Below are positions 53,252 to 63,085 of a stretch of DNA of 64,000 nucleotides, piece after piece; the first letter of the stretch is position 1; each line of letters begins with the position of its first letter. A model generated the notes under the pieces. The model did not search any database. It was not told where the DNA came from and saw nothing but the letters and a program-made list of their open reading frames with translations. The position numbers were made by a program, and so were the translations under genes. The stretch lies in assembly GCA_017623685.1 (NCBI GenBank), contig JAGAOP010000060.1, positions 1-64,000 of the forward strand, written 5' to 3'. This DNA comes from Spirochaetaceae bacterium. GTDB lineage: Bacteria; Spirochaetota; Spirochaetia; Treponematales; Treponemataceae.

Positions 53252-55831
53252 ATGAAAAGTAATTTTTCTGATAATTTGTTAAGCCAACTTGGCAAAGACA
53301 TTCTTTTTTTTGACGGTGGAACAGGTTCTGTGTTACAGTCCTGGGGTTTACGTCCAGGTGAACTTCCTGAAACTTGGAATATTTTACAACCAAAAAAAAT
53401 AATTGATTTACATTTTAATTATTTTTTAGCAGGATGCAATATAATTAAAACCAATACTTTCGGTGCTAATTCTTTAAAGTTTCCACAAAAAAATGCTACT
53501 TTTCTATTTGAAAAAGAAGCTAATACTTTGCCTTTTTTAGAAGATGTTGTTTCTAGCGCAATTCAAAATGCCCAAGAAGCAAGACGGCTTATTGAAAATT
53601 TATCTTTACATCAAGAAGAAATTTCCTTACTCAAAGAAAAGTATCTTTTCCCAAAAACCAAAAATCCGCAGCAAGTTCCTCATTATATCGCTTTAGATAT
53701 TGGACCGCTTGGTAAACTATTGGAACCTCTTGGAGATATTTCTTTTGATTGTGCAGTAGAAATTTTTTCTAATACATATCGTGCTGCTTTTAACAATGAA
53801 AGCTCTATTTTGCCAGATTTAATTTTAATTGAAACAATGAATGATTGTTACGAAGCAAAAGCTGCCATTATTGCTGCAAAAGAAGTTCTTTTAGAACATA
53901 ATCTTTCTTTACCAATATTTGTTACAACTGTATACGATGAATCAGGAACATTACTTACAGGTGCAAATCCTGAAACAATGACCACAATTTTGGAAGGTCT
54001 TGGGGTTACTGCTTTTGGAATGAATTGTAGTTTGGGACCTAAGCAAATGAAAAATATTCTTCCAGAATTGACCAAAAATGCTAGTGTTCCAATTATTGTA
54101 AATCCCAATGCAGGGCTTCCTCGTAGTGAAAATAATTCCATAATTTATGATGTTACCCCAACAGAGTTTGCAGAAATTGTTGCAAGTTTTATTGATGATG
54201 GTGCAAGTATTTTAGGTGGTTGTTGTGGAACTACTCCAGAACATATTTGTAACCTTGTGGATGCTTGTAACAAAAAAAAATGCCCTGAAATTCAAGAAAA
54301 AAATATTAGTTGTGTTTCTTCACATATCAAAACAGTTAAATTTGGTGACTATCCCATTCTTGTGGGAGAACGAATTAATCCAACTGGAAAAAAGCGATTT
54401 AAAGAAGCCCTTAGACAAAATGATATTCCTTACATAATAAATGAAGGCTTATCGCAAGAAAGCAAGGGTGTTCATATTTTAGATGTGAATGTGGGGTTAC
54501 CAGAAATAGATGAGCCAACAATGCTTTGTTCAGTTGTAAAAGAATTACAAAGTGTAACTACTTTGCCTTTACAACTAGATACTTCAGACTTAACAGCCAT
54601 GGAACAGGCAATGCGAATCTATAATGGAAAGCCTTTAATAAATTCTGTAAACGGTAAACTCGAAGTAATGGAAAAAATTTTTCCTTTGGTAAAAAAATAC
54701 GGCGGCATTGTAGTTGCTTTAACTTTAGATGAACAGGGTATACCCGATACGGCTAAAGGAAGAGTTGCTATTGCAAAAAAAATATATGCTAAAGCCGCCG
54801 AATACGGAATTGCTGCAAAAAATATTATTATTGACCCTTTAGCTATGGCTGTAAGTAGCGACACAAAAGCTGCAAAAACCACATTGGATACGCTAAAATT
54901 TATTCATCAAGAACTGCAGGGACTTTCTATACTGGGGGTTTCAAATATTTCTTTTGGGCTACCTCAAAGGGAAATTATTACAGCTGCTTTTTTTACAATG
55001 GCTATGCAAAATGGATTAAGTGCTGCAATTATGAATCCAAATTCAACAGAAATGATAAAAGCATATAAATGTTTTTGCACACTTAGTGGATTTGACGATA
55101 ATTGCTGTGAATATATTTCTTTTGCTCAGTCTTATCATATTGAAATGGAGTCTAAAACCATTGATAAAATTTCTAATTCCAATTCAGATATTTCATTACA
55201 ATCTTTTTCTGAAGGTTCTTTGGAATACGCTATTGTTCGTGGCTTAAAAAGAGAGGCAACAGAAATAACAAAAAATCTTTTGCAACACGAACAACCTTTA
55301 GATATTATAAATCAACATCTTATTCCAGCTTTAGATTTTGTAGGAAAAGGGTTTGAAGCTAAAACCATATATTTACCTCAACTTCTTATGAGTGCGGAAG
55401 CTACGAAATCAGCTTTTTCTGTAGTTAAAGAAAAAATTTCTGCCAATGGAAATGAAGAAATCAAAGGAATAATTGCTATTGCCACAGTAAAAGGTGATAT
55501 CCATGATATCGGTAAAAATATTGTAAAAACTCTTTTAGAAAACTATGGCTACAAAGTTTTGGATTTAGGAAAAGATGTTCCTCCAGAAGAAATTGCTTTA
55601 TGTGTTCAAGAGAATAATCTTCAGTTGGTAGGACTAAGTGCTTTAATGACAACGACAGTACCCTCTATGGAAGAAACTATTAAGTTAATCCGTAAAAATT
55701 CACCAAATTGTAAAGTTTGTGTTGGTGGGGCAGTTCTTACACAAGAATATGCCACAATGATTGGTGCTGATTTTTATGCAAAGGATGCATTAGAAACTGT
55801 AAAATATGCTCACCAAGTTTTTTCCAAATAA
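53252..55831 (+). CDS. metH: Cobalamin-dependent methionine synthase, short form
   Basis: An 859-residue enzyme from ATG 53252 (AAGGA site; a TTG at 53231 is also open). Domains in order: homocysteine-binding with zinc Cys (FGMNCSLG, GGCCGTTPEH, to about 350); pterin-binding (VGERINPTGKKRFKEAL, to about 620); B12-cap and B12-binding with the lower-ligand His in GDIHDIGKN (about 750). It ends there: the C-terminal AdoMet-dependent reactivation domain of E. coli MetH (1227 residues) is absent, as in some anaerobes. No cobalamin riboswitch is seen upstream. Confidence 0.93.
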   Translation: MKSNFSDNLLSQLGKDILFFDGGTGSVLQSWGLRPGELPETWNILQPKKIIDLHFNYFLAGCNIIKTNTFGANSLKFPQKNATFLFEKEANTLPFLEDVVSSAIQNAQEARRLIENLSLHQEEISLLKEKYLFPKTKNPQQVPHYIALDIGPLGKLLEPLGDISFDCAVEIFSNTYRAAFNNESSILPDLILIETMNDCYEAKAAIIAAKEVLLEHNLSLPIFVTTVYDESGTLLTGANPETMTTILEGLGVTAFGMNCSLGPKQMKNILPELTKNASVPIIVNPNAGLPRSENNSIIYDVTPTEFAEIVASFIDDGASILGGCCGTTPEHICNLVDACNKKKCPEIQEKNISCVSSHIKTVKFGDYPILVGERINPTGKKRFKEALRQNDIPYIINEGLSQESKGVHILDVNVGLPEIDEPTMLCSVVKELQSVTTLPLQLDTSDLTAMEQAMRIYNGKPLINSVNGKLEVMEKIFPLVKKYGGIVVALTLDEQGIPDTAKGRVAIAKKIYAKAAEYGIAAKNIIIDPLAMAVSSDTKAAKTTLDTLKFIHQELQGLSILGVSNISFGLPQREIITAAFFTMAMQNGLSAAIMNPNSTEMIKAYKCFCTLSGFDDNCCEYISFAQSYHIEMESKTIDKISNSNSDISLQSFSEGSLEYAIVRGLKREATEITKNLLQHEQPLDIINQHLIPALDFVGKGFEAKTIYLPQLLMSAEATKSAFSVVKEKISANGNEEIKGIIAIATVKGDIHDIGKNIVKTLLENYGYKVLDLGKDVPPEEIALCVQENNLQLVGLSALMTTTVPSMEETIKLIRKNSPNCKVCVGGAVLTQEYATMIGADFYAKDALETVKYAHQVFSK

Positions 55832-55900
55832 AAAATGCAGTTACTATCGACTATTCCCTTTGAATTTCGTATATTTATAAATATAGAAGTGAGGTATTCT

Positions 55901-57847
55901 ATGAGTGAACCAAATAATGAAGATAAAGACCCCTTTAACTTTTTTAAATTAGCACCAGATTCAAATAAACCTGATGATAATTCTGATAACAAAAAGCCTA
56001 AAATTCCATATTGGGGAATAATGTTAATTATTGTTGGAATAATAATGATTATTAATCTATTATTCATGGTGAAACAAGATACAACTATTCCTTTTTCTGA
56101 ATTTAGAGCAATGATAGAATCAGGGCAAATTGTTTCTGTCGATTTAGGAGAAACCCATTTTATAGGTTATTTTACTTCTTCTGAAACTCCCAGTACAAGT
56201 TCATTTCCTATTGTTTCCAGTAAAAACAGTGGCAACTCCGTAAAAACAGTTGGAATTCTTACAGAAGATTTTTTGAACCTTCTAAATGAAAAAGGTATTT
56301 CCTATAAGTTTGTTCCGAAGCAAAACGGACTCTTCATGCAACTTCTCTTTAATATAATTTTACCTTTTGGTCTTTTCTTTATTATGTGGATTTTTATTTC
56401 ACGAAAAATGGGAGGAGGACTAGGAGGAAGTATTTTTTCTGCTGGAAATTCTAAAGCAAGTGCAGTAGAAGAAGGCACAGTAAAAACCAGATTTACGGAT
56501 GTGGCTGGGGTTGACGAAGCAAAGGAAGAACTTGTTGAAGTTGTAGATTTTTTGAAAAGTCCAGAAAAATATACTGCTATAGGTGGAAAAATTCCGAAGG
56601 GGGTTCTTTTAGTAGGACCTCCTGGAACTGGTAAAACCTTGCTAGCCCGTGCTGTTGCTGGAGAAGCAGGTGTTCCTTTTTTTAAAATTTCAGGCTCTGA
56701 TTTTGTTGAAATGTTTGTAGGCGTAGGTGCTAGCCGGGTTCGAGATTTATTCAAGCAAGCTAGAGCAAAGGCTCCTTGTATCGTATTTATTGATGAATTA
56801 GATGCTATCGGTAAAAGTCGTGTTAATTCAGTTCATGGAAATGATGAGCGAGAACAAACATTGAATCAGTTGTTAGTTGAAATGGATGGTTTTGACAATT
56901 CAAAAGGATTAATTCTTTTGGCAGCAACAAATCGCCCTGATGTTCTAGACCCTGCTCTTTTGCGACCAGGTCGTTTTGACCGTCAAGTTGTAGTTGATCG
57001 CCCAGACGTAAAGGGTCGAGAAGCAATTCTAAAAATTCATGCAAAAAATGTTAAGTTAAGCAGTGATGTAAACTTAGCAGCCATTGCACGTACAACATCT
57101 GGATTTGCAGGAGCAGATTTAGCCAATGTTGTAAACGAAGCAGCTTTACTTGCAGTTCGTGCAGGAAGAAAACAAGTAAACATGGAAGACTTTGACGAAG
57201 CAGTTGAAAAAGCTGTTGCCGGTTTACAAAAGAAAAGCCGTGTTATCAAGGAAAATGAACGAAAAATTGTAGCTTTTCACGAAACAGGTCATGCCTTAGC
57301 TGCTGCTTTTACAGAAGGTGCTGACAAAGTTCATAAGATTTCTATTATTCCCCGTGGTATGGCAGCTTTAGGTTACACTTTGCAAATGCCCGAAGAAGAT
57401 AGATATTTGAGAACGGAAAAAGAACTTTACGGTGAAATAGATGTTCTTTTAGGTGGTAGAGCTGCAGAACTTATTGCTTTCGGTGAAGTATCTACTGGTG
57501 CATCTAATGATTTACAACGGGCAACAGATATTGCCAGAAGTATTATTACAGATTACGGTATGAGTTCTAGATTCCGTAACGTTGTTCTTTCACAACGTGG
57601 TGGGGGCTATGGTTCAGATTCTCCATCTCTTGTAAGAGAATATTCTGAAACAACTCAGCAATATATTGATGAAGAAGTTGCACGAATTATGGAAGAACGA
57701 TTCGCAAGAGTTTCTGATATTTTAAATTCTAACAAGGATGTTATGGATTATATTGCAAATCGGCTTTTAGAAAAAGAAATTATTGAGGAAGCTGAATTTA
57801 CTGATATAATTAAAGCAAAGAAACATTTAGAAAATACTGATGAGTAA
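55901..57847 (+). CDS. ftsH: ATP-dependent zinc metalloprotease FtsH
   Basis: A 648-residue membrane protease from ATG 55901 (GAGGT 6 nt upstream; an earlier open start at 55835 has no site). Two helices (about 40-60 and 145-170) flank a periplasmic part. The AAA module shows Walker A (GPPGTGKT, about 240), [11 protein letters not shown], the pore motif ([13 protein letters not shown]) and SRH Arg residues (RPGRFDR). The protease has HETGH (about 460). It degrades membrane and regulatory proteins. A small zinc-ribbon-like gene overlaps its end. Confidence 0.97.
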   Translation: MSEPNNEDKDPFNFFKLAPDSNKPDDNSDNKKPKIPYWGIMLIIVGIIMIINLLFMVKQDTTIPFSEFRAMIESGQIVSVDLGETHFIGYFTSSETPSTSSFPIVSSKNSGNSVKTVGILTEDFLNLLNEKGISYKFVPKQNGLFMQLLFNIILPFGLFFIMWIFISRKMGGGLGGSIFSAGNSKASAVEEGTVKTRFTDVAGVDEAKEELVEVVDFLKSPEKYTAIGGKIPKGVLLVGPPGTGKTLLARAVAGEAGVPFFKISGSDFVEMFVGVGASRVRDLFKQARAKAPCIVFIDELDAIGKSRVNSVHGNDEREQTLNQLLVEMDGFDNSKGLILLAATNRPDVLDPALLRPGRFDRQVVVDRPDVKGREAILKIHAKNVKLSSDVNLAAIARTTSGFAGADLANVVNEAALLAVRAGRKQVNMEDFDEAVEKAVAGLQKKSRVIKENERKIVAFHETGHALAAAFTEGADKVHKISIIPRGMAALGYTLQMPEEDRYLRTEKELYGEIDVLLGGRAAELIAFGEVSTGASNDLQRATDIARSIITDYGMSSRFRNVVLSQRGGGYGSDSPSLVREYSETTQQYIDEEVARIMEERFARVSDILNSNKDVMDYIANRLLEKEIIEEAEFTDIIKAKKHLENTDE

Positions 57848-58256
57848 TTTTACGATTATAGTTGGAATTATCTTAGCTATACTATTTTTTATTTTCGCCT
57901 ATAGCTTGTATATTAAATTTACAAGAAATAAAGTTGTAAGAAAAGATATTCCAACTGTAGCTGCAACTCCTTCTGGCGTTTTATGTCCTTTGTGCAAAAG
58001 TAATCTTTTAAAGGGTGAAAATCTTTTTTCTAGAGTTTTTCGCCCTGTTAAAGAGGGTGTTGAATCAGAACAAAGATGCATTATTTTAGGATGTCCCCAT
58101 TGTCATCCCTATTGCCAAGATGGAATTAAAAGAATTTGTCCAGTTTGCCACAAAAAAGTTCCTTGTGACGGGCATTTGGTTGCCCGTCTTTTTACACATG
58201 CAAAGGGAAAACGTCATGTTAGAATAACTGGCTGCAGCGAATGTACCCATAAATAA
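57840..58256 (+). CDS. Small membrane-anchored Cys-rich (zinc-ribbon-like) protein
   Basis: A 138-residue protein with one N-terminal helix ([19 protein letters not shown]). Its soluble part has CPLC, then [18 protein letters not shown] and a final CSEC: several CxxC pairs that probably bind zinc. It overlaps the ftsH stop by 8 nt (ATGAGTAA), so it is coupled to FtsH and may be a partner. No family name is known to me. Confidence 0.7.
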   Translation: MSNFTIIVGIILAILFFIFAYSLYIKFTRNKVVRKDIPTVAATPSGVLCPLCKSNLLKGENLFSRVFRPVKEGVESEQRCIILGCPHCHPYCQDGIKRICPVCHKKVPCDGHLVARLFTHAKGKRHVRITGCSECTHK

Positions 58257-58269
58257 TTTTTTTAACACC

Positions 58270-58299
58270 TTGCATAGAAAGTAAAAAAAAAGATATACT
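58270..58299 (+). promoter_or_regulatory. Promoter of ychJ-rlmB, predicted leaderless
   Basis: TTGCAT (58270-58275), 18 bp, TATACT (58294-58299), 6 nt to ATG 58306. Confidence 0.6.
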
Positions 58300-58305
58300 T
58301 CAATT

Positions 58306-58806
58306 ATGAGTAATTCAAATAAAATATGTTCTTGTGGTAGTGGAAAAAGCTACGCAGATTGTTGCGAACCAATTATTAAAGGTACTCGTCTTGCTTCTAC
58401 AGCAGAAGAGCTTATGAGAGCTAGATATTCAGCCTATGAACATCACGAAGTTGATTTTATAATCAATTCTTGCGACCATAGCGAAGGTTTAAACGAAATT
58501 GATCGTGAAGCAACTCGTTCTTGGAGTGAAGAATCAACTTGGCATGGCTTAAAAATTCTTCGTGTTGAAAAGGGTAGTGCAAATGACACAACTGGTGTAG
58601 TTGAATTTCAAGCTACATATACTCGAAAAGGTCTTAGGGATGTGCATCACGAAATTGGTAATTTCACAAAAATAGATGGTCAATGGAAATATTCAACTGG
58701 TCATTTAAAAACTGTAACCGTTGTTCGTGAAGGTCGTAAAATTGGGCGAAACGAACCTTGTCCCTGTGGCTCTGGAAAAAAATATAAGGCTTGCTGTGGC
58801 AGATAA
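58306..58806 (+). CDS. ychJ: YchJ-family protein with two SEC-C motifs
   Basis: A 166-residue protein. SEC-C motif at the start ([13 protein letters not shown]) and again at the end ([16 protein letters not shown]), each a C-x-C-x8-C-C zinc site as in SecA tails. Between them is an NTF2-like YchJ domain ([23 protein letters not shown]). Function unclear. The rlmB gene overlaps its 3' end. Confidence 0.87.
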   Translation: MSNSNKICSCGSGKSYADCCEPIIKGTRLASTAEELMRARYSAYEHHEVDFIINSCDHSEGLNEIDREATRSWSEESTWHGLKILRVEKGSANDTTGVVEFQATYTRKGLRDVHHEIGNFTKIDGQWKYSTGHLKTVTVVREGRKIGRNEPCPCGSGKKYKACCGR

Positions 58807-59566
58807 AATATTTACCGGATTTCATGCTGTAGAAGAAAATATCCGAAGTTTTGTTTCAAAAAGTAACGAAATATCCCTTGAACTTTTTTATTCAAAACCA
58901 GGACCTCGCGTAAAAAAAATAATTTCTTCTGCAAAAGCTACAGGTATTCCTTGTAATGAAGTTTCTGAAACTGAATTAAACCATTTAGTTTCTTCATTAA
59001 ATGATAGTGCAAAAGACCACCGTGGAATTGTACTTCGTGTTTCTGGTATTTCTATAAAAGAAAATATAGTTTCTTTGGATTTATGGTTAAAAACAGTTGC
59101 TGAAAAATCTACAGTTGTTATATTAGATTCTGTAACAGATCCCCATAATGTCGGAGCAATTATTAGAAGCTGCGATCAATTAGGTGCCGACTTAGTTATT
59201 CTTCCAGAACGTCGTGGTGTAAAAGATGCAGCCTCTAACGAAGTTGTTGCTCGTACTAGTGCTGGAGCAAGTTCATGGGTTCCAATTGCTCAAGTATCAA
59301 ATTTAAATCGAGCTTTAGAATTACTAAAGAATGCTGGATTTTGGATTTATGGTGCTGATGCTGAAGGAAAAAATACTACACAAATTAAATTTCCTAACAG
59401 AACAGCTTTACTTTTAGGTAGCGAAGGAAATGGTATTTCTCGCCTTTTGCTTCAAAACTGTGACGATGTCGTTTCAATTCCAACTTGTGGCAGATTAGAT
59501 AGCTTAAATGTATCTGTTGCTGCAGGAATTTTACTTTACGAAGTTAAACGACAAAAACTTTCATAA
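58796..59566 (+). CDS. rlmB: 23S rRNA (guanosine-2'-O-)-methyltransferase RlmB family
   Basis: A 256-residue SPOUT enzyme from GTG 58796, overlapping the previous stop by 11 nt. N-terminal substrate-binding domain ([13 protein letters not shown]), then the knotted SPOUT part: [41 protein letters not shown], and the end [22 protein letters not shown]. It adds a 2'-O-methyl group to rRNA using AdoMet. Could be another TrmH-family member. Confidence 0.9.
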   Translation: MADKIFTGFHAVEENIRSFVSKSNEISLELFYSKPGPRVKKIISSAKATGIPCNEVSETELNHLVSSLNDSAKDHRGIVLRVSGISIKENIVSLDLWLKTVAEKSTVVILDSVTDPHNVGAIIRSCDQLGADLVILPERRGVKDAASNEVVARTSAGASSWVPIAQVSNLNRALELLKNAGFWIYGADAEGKNTTQIKFPNRTALLLGSEGNGISRLLLQNCDDVVSIPTCGRLDSLNVSVAAGILLYEVKRQKLS

Positions 59567-59626
59567 CAATGCAACTAAACTTCATTATTATGTGTCTAAT
59601 TAATATCAGACAAAATGGAGGAAAAA

Positions 59627-60475
59627 ATGTCGGATTTGTCATCAAAAATTAAGGAAATTAAGCAAAAAGCCAAACAAGATATTTATTCAATAAAAGAAGA
59701 ACGAAATAAACAAATTCAAACCCTAAAACAAGAAAATCTGGCTATTTTAAAACCTACAAAAGCCGCTTTGAAACAACAAAGAGCTATAGCAAAAGCAGAA
59801 AAAAAAGCTGCTGAAGCTGCTCTACCTAAAAGATATTCTATTGGGGAAGAAATTTTCAATTCTGTAACTCATGGAATTGGAGCTGGTTTAGCAGTTGCCG
59901 CTCTTGTACTTTTAATTATACGTGCTGCAATTTATGCTCCACAAGATGGAAAAGGATTTTACATAACAAGTTTTGCTATTTTTGGTTCTTGCTTATTTAT
60001 TTTATATTTAATGTCAACATTATATCATGCATTAACTCCTTATGGTGCAAAAAAAGTCTTTGCAATTTTTGATCATACTTCAATTTATTTGCTAATTGCT
60101 GGAACTTATACACCTTTTTGTTTAACAACCCTTAGAGGACCAATTGGATGGGTTTTATTTGGTATAATTTGGGCTTTAGCGATTGCAGGTATGACATTTT
60201 ATGCAATATTTGGTAGCAGGATGAGAGTTCTTTCTGCAATAACTTATATATTAATGGGTTGGCTTGTAGTTTTCGCATTTAAACCAATGGCTGAAGCTTT
60301 ACCAAAATTGAGTTTAATATTACTTATTCTCGGTGGAGTTGCATATACTGTTGGTTGTATTTTTTACGCACTAAAAAAAATAAAATGGATGCATTCTATT
60401 TGGCATATTTTTGTTATTTTTGGAAGTGTTCTTCACTTTTTTTCAGTTTACTTTTCAATTCCTTTAGCTTCTTAA
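59627..60475 (+). CDS. Hemolysin III/YqfA family membrane protein
   Basis: A 282-residue protein from ATG 59627 with GGAGG 6 nt upstream; an ATG four codons earlier is less well placed. Residues 1-70 form a charged coiled coil not typical of the family. Then seven helices: [47 protein letters not shown], and [20 protein letters not shown], the hallmark His residues of the PAQR/HlyIII group. Substrate unknown. Confidence 0.87.
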   Translation: MSDLSSKIKEIKQKAKQDIYSIKEERNKQIQTLKQENLAILKPTKAALKQQRAIAKAEKKAAEAALPKRYSIGEEIFNSVTHGIGAGLAVAALVLLIIRAAIYAPQDGKGFYITSFAIFGSCLFILYLMSTLYHALTPYGAKKVFAIFDHTSIYLLIAGTYTPFCLTTLRGPIGWVLFGIIWALAIAGMTFYAIFGSRMRVLSAITYILMGWLVVFAFKPMAEALPKLSLILLILGGVAYTVGCIFYALKKIKWMHSIWHIFVIFGSVLHFFSVYFSIPLAS

Positions 60476-60482
60476 AGCAATT

Positions 60483-61358
60483 TTATAGGCAGAACTTTTG
60501 AACTTCAGCTTGAACTTCCTTTATTCCACCTCGGCACAAAGCTGAAATTAAAGGTCTGCCTATCATCACTTGTTTAGCACCAAGTTTTGCAGCAACAATT
60601 ATATCTTCTTTACATCTAATTCCACCATCAACCCATAATTCATTGCAATATAAAGATAATTCTTGGGAATATTTATGTAAAAAATCAGCAGTGCTTCCTT
60701 TTTCTGTTTCTATTCTTCCACCATGATTTGAAACTACAACAATTTCAGGTTTTACTTGTTTAACTAATTCTACATCTTCTTGGGTAAAAACACCTTTTAT
60801 AGCAAAGGGATGTTTTGTTACTTTTCTTAATTCATTTATTTTAGTTGCATCTTTTTTTTCAAGGTGAACTTTATTTCTCATAGTGACTATATTATATGAA
60901 TCTATATCAATACCAATTATTTCTGTAATTTCAGAAGCCCATTCCATTCTCTGAAAAATTTTTTCATTTGGATATGGTTTTATAAAAACAGCAGCTTTTT
61001 TTGAAATAGATTTTACTGCTTCTATTCCGTATAAAAGCTTTTCATCTGGACATCCATCTCCTATAGAAAGCAAAATATTAGCCTGAGATGCTGCATTCAT
61101 AATATCAAAATAAAATGACTTTTCATCATGATAGCCAATATTTTCTATTGCCCCAGTTATAGGTGCTAGTCGTATAGGTATTAAATTTGATACTTTATTT
61201 TCTATAGATAAGTTGTCTGTATATTTTTTCCAATCAGATGTGTTACTTAAAAAATTTGCGTTTTCAAAAACGCCACCCATTCCTGGTAATTCGCCAATAC
61301 ATCCACTTCCATCACAAATAGGACAAAAATGGCATTTAAAATCTAATCCCCGAAGCAT
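60483..61358 (-). CDS. FMN-dependent alpha-hydroxy-acid oxidising enzyme family protein
   Basis: A 291-residue TIM-barrel protein. VSNHGGRIET (catalytic His), LWVDGGIRCKEDIIVAAKLGAKQVMIGRPLI (phosphate/FMN binding) are diagnostic. The N-terminus has a Cys cluster, CHFCPICDGSGC, unlike lactate oxidases and suggestive of a metal site. Shorter than the classical enzymes (about 350). ATG overlaps the pfkA end by 16 nt. Confidence 0.82.
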   Translation of the reverse strand: MLRGLDFKCHFCPICDGSGCIGELPGMGGVFENANFLSNTSDWKKYTDNLSIENKVSNLIPIRLAPITGAIENIGYHDEKSFYFDIMNAASQANILLSIGDGCPDEKLLYGIEAVKSISKKAAVFIKPYPNEKIFQRMEWASEITEIIGIDIDSYNIVTMRNKVHLEKKDATKINELRKVTKHPFAIKGVFTQEDVELVKQVKPEIVVVSNHGGRIETEKGSTADFLHKYSQELSLYCNELWVDGGIRCKEDIIVAAKLGAKQVMIGRPLISALCRGGIKEVQAEVQKFCL

Positions 61359-62425
61359 GTTCCTACTTCCCGCCCTGCTAATAACATTTTATCATTTAAA
61401 GGTACTTTTTTAATCTTTCCTGCTACTTCGCATAAAGGAACACCTATTACTTTTCCATTTTGAAGAGCAACCATTTTGCCAAAATCTCCTTTTGCAAGCA
61501 TATGAGCTGCAGCTGTACCAAAAACTGTTGCTAAAGCTCTATCATATGGTGCAGGAGTTCCTCCACGTTGTAAATAACCTAAAACTGTTACTCTGGATTC
61601 TAAACCTGTTGCTTCTTCTAGTTCATGGGCAACTCTATATGCAATAGAGTAGGGCATTTCTTTTCTTGCTTTTTTAAAAGTTTTTTTATCTAATAAATAT
61701 TCTTTTTCGGAAAGAGCACCTTCTGCAACTACAACAATGGAAAATTCTTTTCCTTCATTCTGTCGTTTTTTTAAATGTCTAGCTATTGATTCAATATTGT
61801 ACGGAATTTCAGGCAAAAGAATTACATCTCCACCACCAGCAACTCCAGCATATAACCCAAGCCACCCAGCTTTGTGACCCATTACTTCTACAACCATAAT
61901 TCTGTTGTGACTATGGGCTGTGGTATGTATTCTATCGATAGCTTCTGTTGCAACATCAACTGCAGTATGAAAACCAAAAGTTACATCTGTATGGACTAAG
62001 TCATTATCTATAGTTTTGGGTAAACCTATAACATTTAAACCTTTTTGAAACAATAGATTACCTGTTGTATTTGTTCCATTTCCACCTAAAACAACTAATG
62101 CATCTAAGTTCCATTTTTTGTAATTCTCTTTGATTAAATCTAATGGGTACTTTCCATCTTTATTTGGAATTGGGTTTTTAAATGGTTTTTCTCTTGAAGT
62201 TCCAAGTATTGTTCCACCTCTGGTTAATATACCTGAAAAATCTTCTGAATTAAGTTTTCTTCCTTTTCCTTCGATAAGACCGCGATATCCGTTTTCAATA
62301 CCTATAACCTCCATGCCATACTGTTCCATGGCTGTTCTTGCAACACCACGTATAGCAGCATTTAGACCAGGTGCATCACCACCAGAGGTTAATATACCGA
62401 ACCGTTTTACCTTTGAATTTTCCAT
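61343..62425 (-). CDS. pfkA: 6-phosphofructokinase
   Basis: A 360-residue enzyme: GGDAPGLNAAIRG, GGTILGTSREKPF, VLGGNGTN (donor site), GLPKTIDNDL (catalytic Asp), EVMGHKAGWLGLYAG. The donor-site residue corresponding to E. coli Gly104 is Gly (ATP-like), while Lys stands at position 124 (PKTIDND), a residue common in PPi-type and mixed-group enzymes. ATP is the likely donor, but the pair of residues makes this uncertain. It overlaps the next gene. Confidence 0.9.
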   Translation of the reverse strand: MENSKVKRFGILTSGGDAPGLNAAIRGVARTAMEQYGMEVIGIENGYRGLIEGKGRKLNSEDFSGILTRGGTILGTSREKPFKNPIPNKDGKYPLDLIKENYKKWNLDALVVLGGNGTNTTGNLLFQKGLNVIGLPKTIDNDLVHTDVTFGFHTAVDVATEAIDRIHTTAHSHNRIMVVEVMGHKAGWLGLYAGVAGGGDVILLPEIPYNIESIARHLKKRQNEGKEFSIVVVAEGALSEKEYLLDKKTFKKARKEMPYSIAYRVAHELEEATGLESRVTVLGYLQRGGTPAPYDRALATVFGTAAAHMLAKGDFGKMVALQNGKVIGVPLCEVAGKIKKVPLNDKMLLAGREVGTCFGD

Positions 62426-62431
62426 TTTTTA

Positions 62432-62505
62432 TGGAGATGAGGGGACTTGAACCCCTTACCTTTTGAATGCCATTCAAACGCTCTAGCCAGGTGAGCTACA
62501 CCCCC
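62432..62505 (-). tRNA. tRNA-Ala (anticodon GGC)
   Basis: On the minus strand the sequence folds as a cloverleaf of 74 nt: acceptor GGGGGTG/CATCTCC with G-T pairs, D-stem GCTC/GAGC, anticodon stem TTTGA/TCAAA with loop ATGGCAT (anticodon GGC), T-arm AGGGG-TTCAAGT-CCCCT. The discriminator is A and CCA is not encoded. It reads GCC codons. Confidence 0.93.
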
Positions 62506-62563
62506 AATTTATAAATTTATGATAATGTATTCAAAAAAAACTGTCAATAGTGAAATTAATTGG

Positions 62564-63085
62564 TTACTTTTCTAGATATTTTTGTTTATTTTCAACAGAT
62601 TCTTTTATAGAATTAAATAAATTTTTTAATTCTGAAGGGATTTCCTTTGATTTTGTATTTTTTGATATATTTTCTATTTTTTCTTCTTTAATTACTTGTT
62701 TTTTTTCTGAAGTTTCAGGTGTTTTTGGTTTTATTTTAACTTCACCTTTTTTTAATCTATATATAATTGTATCCACAGGAACTTGTGGAATTTTCATATT
62801 TAATCCTTTTAGAATATATGTTCTGTATGTTTCAAATAATTGTTTCCAACCAGGATGATCAATTTCAATAAGCATTACTCCATCTTTAATATCAATAATT
62901 TCGCTATGATCAAACATTTTTCTACCTGCTTCTGGTAAAACGGTACTTTTTATTGATAATAAAATGTTTTCCCATTCATCATAAATATTTTTAATATTTT
63001 TAAATTTAGTTGCGTCAATATTTTTTGAGATAGAATTTATTACACTGTTTATAAGTTCTTTTGAATCATAAAATCCGTCAGGCAT
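62564..63085 (-). CDS. DUF721/DciA-like protein
   Basis: A 173-residue protein with the DUF721 core: DEWENILLSI, HSEIIDIKDGVMLIEIDHPGWKQLFETYR. DciA proteins help load the replicative helicase in bacteria lacking DnaC. The C-terminal third is Lys/Glu rich. ATG overlaps the recF stop by 8 nt; the recF-dciA order is common. Confidence 0.8.
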   Translation of the reverse strand: MPDGFYDSKELINSVINSISKNIDATKFKNIKNIYDEWENILLSIKSTVLPEAGRKMFDHSEIIDIKDGVMLIEIDHPGWKQLFETYRTYILKGLNMKIPQVPVDTIIYRLKKGEVKIKPKTPETSEKKQVIKEEKIENISKNTKSKEIPSELKNLFNSIKESVENKQKYLEK

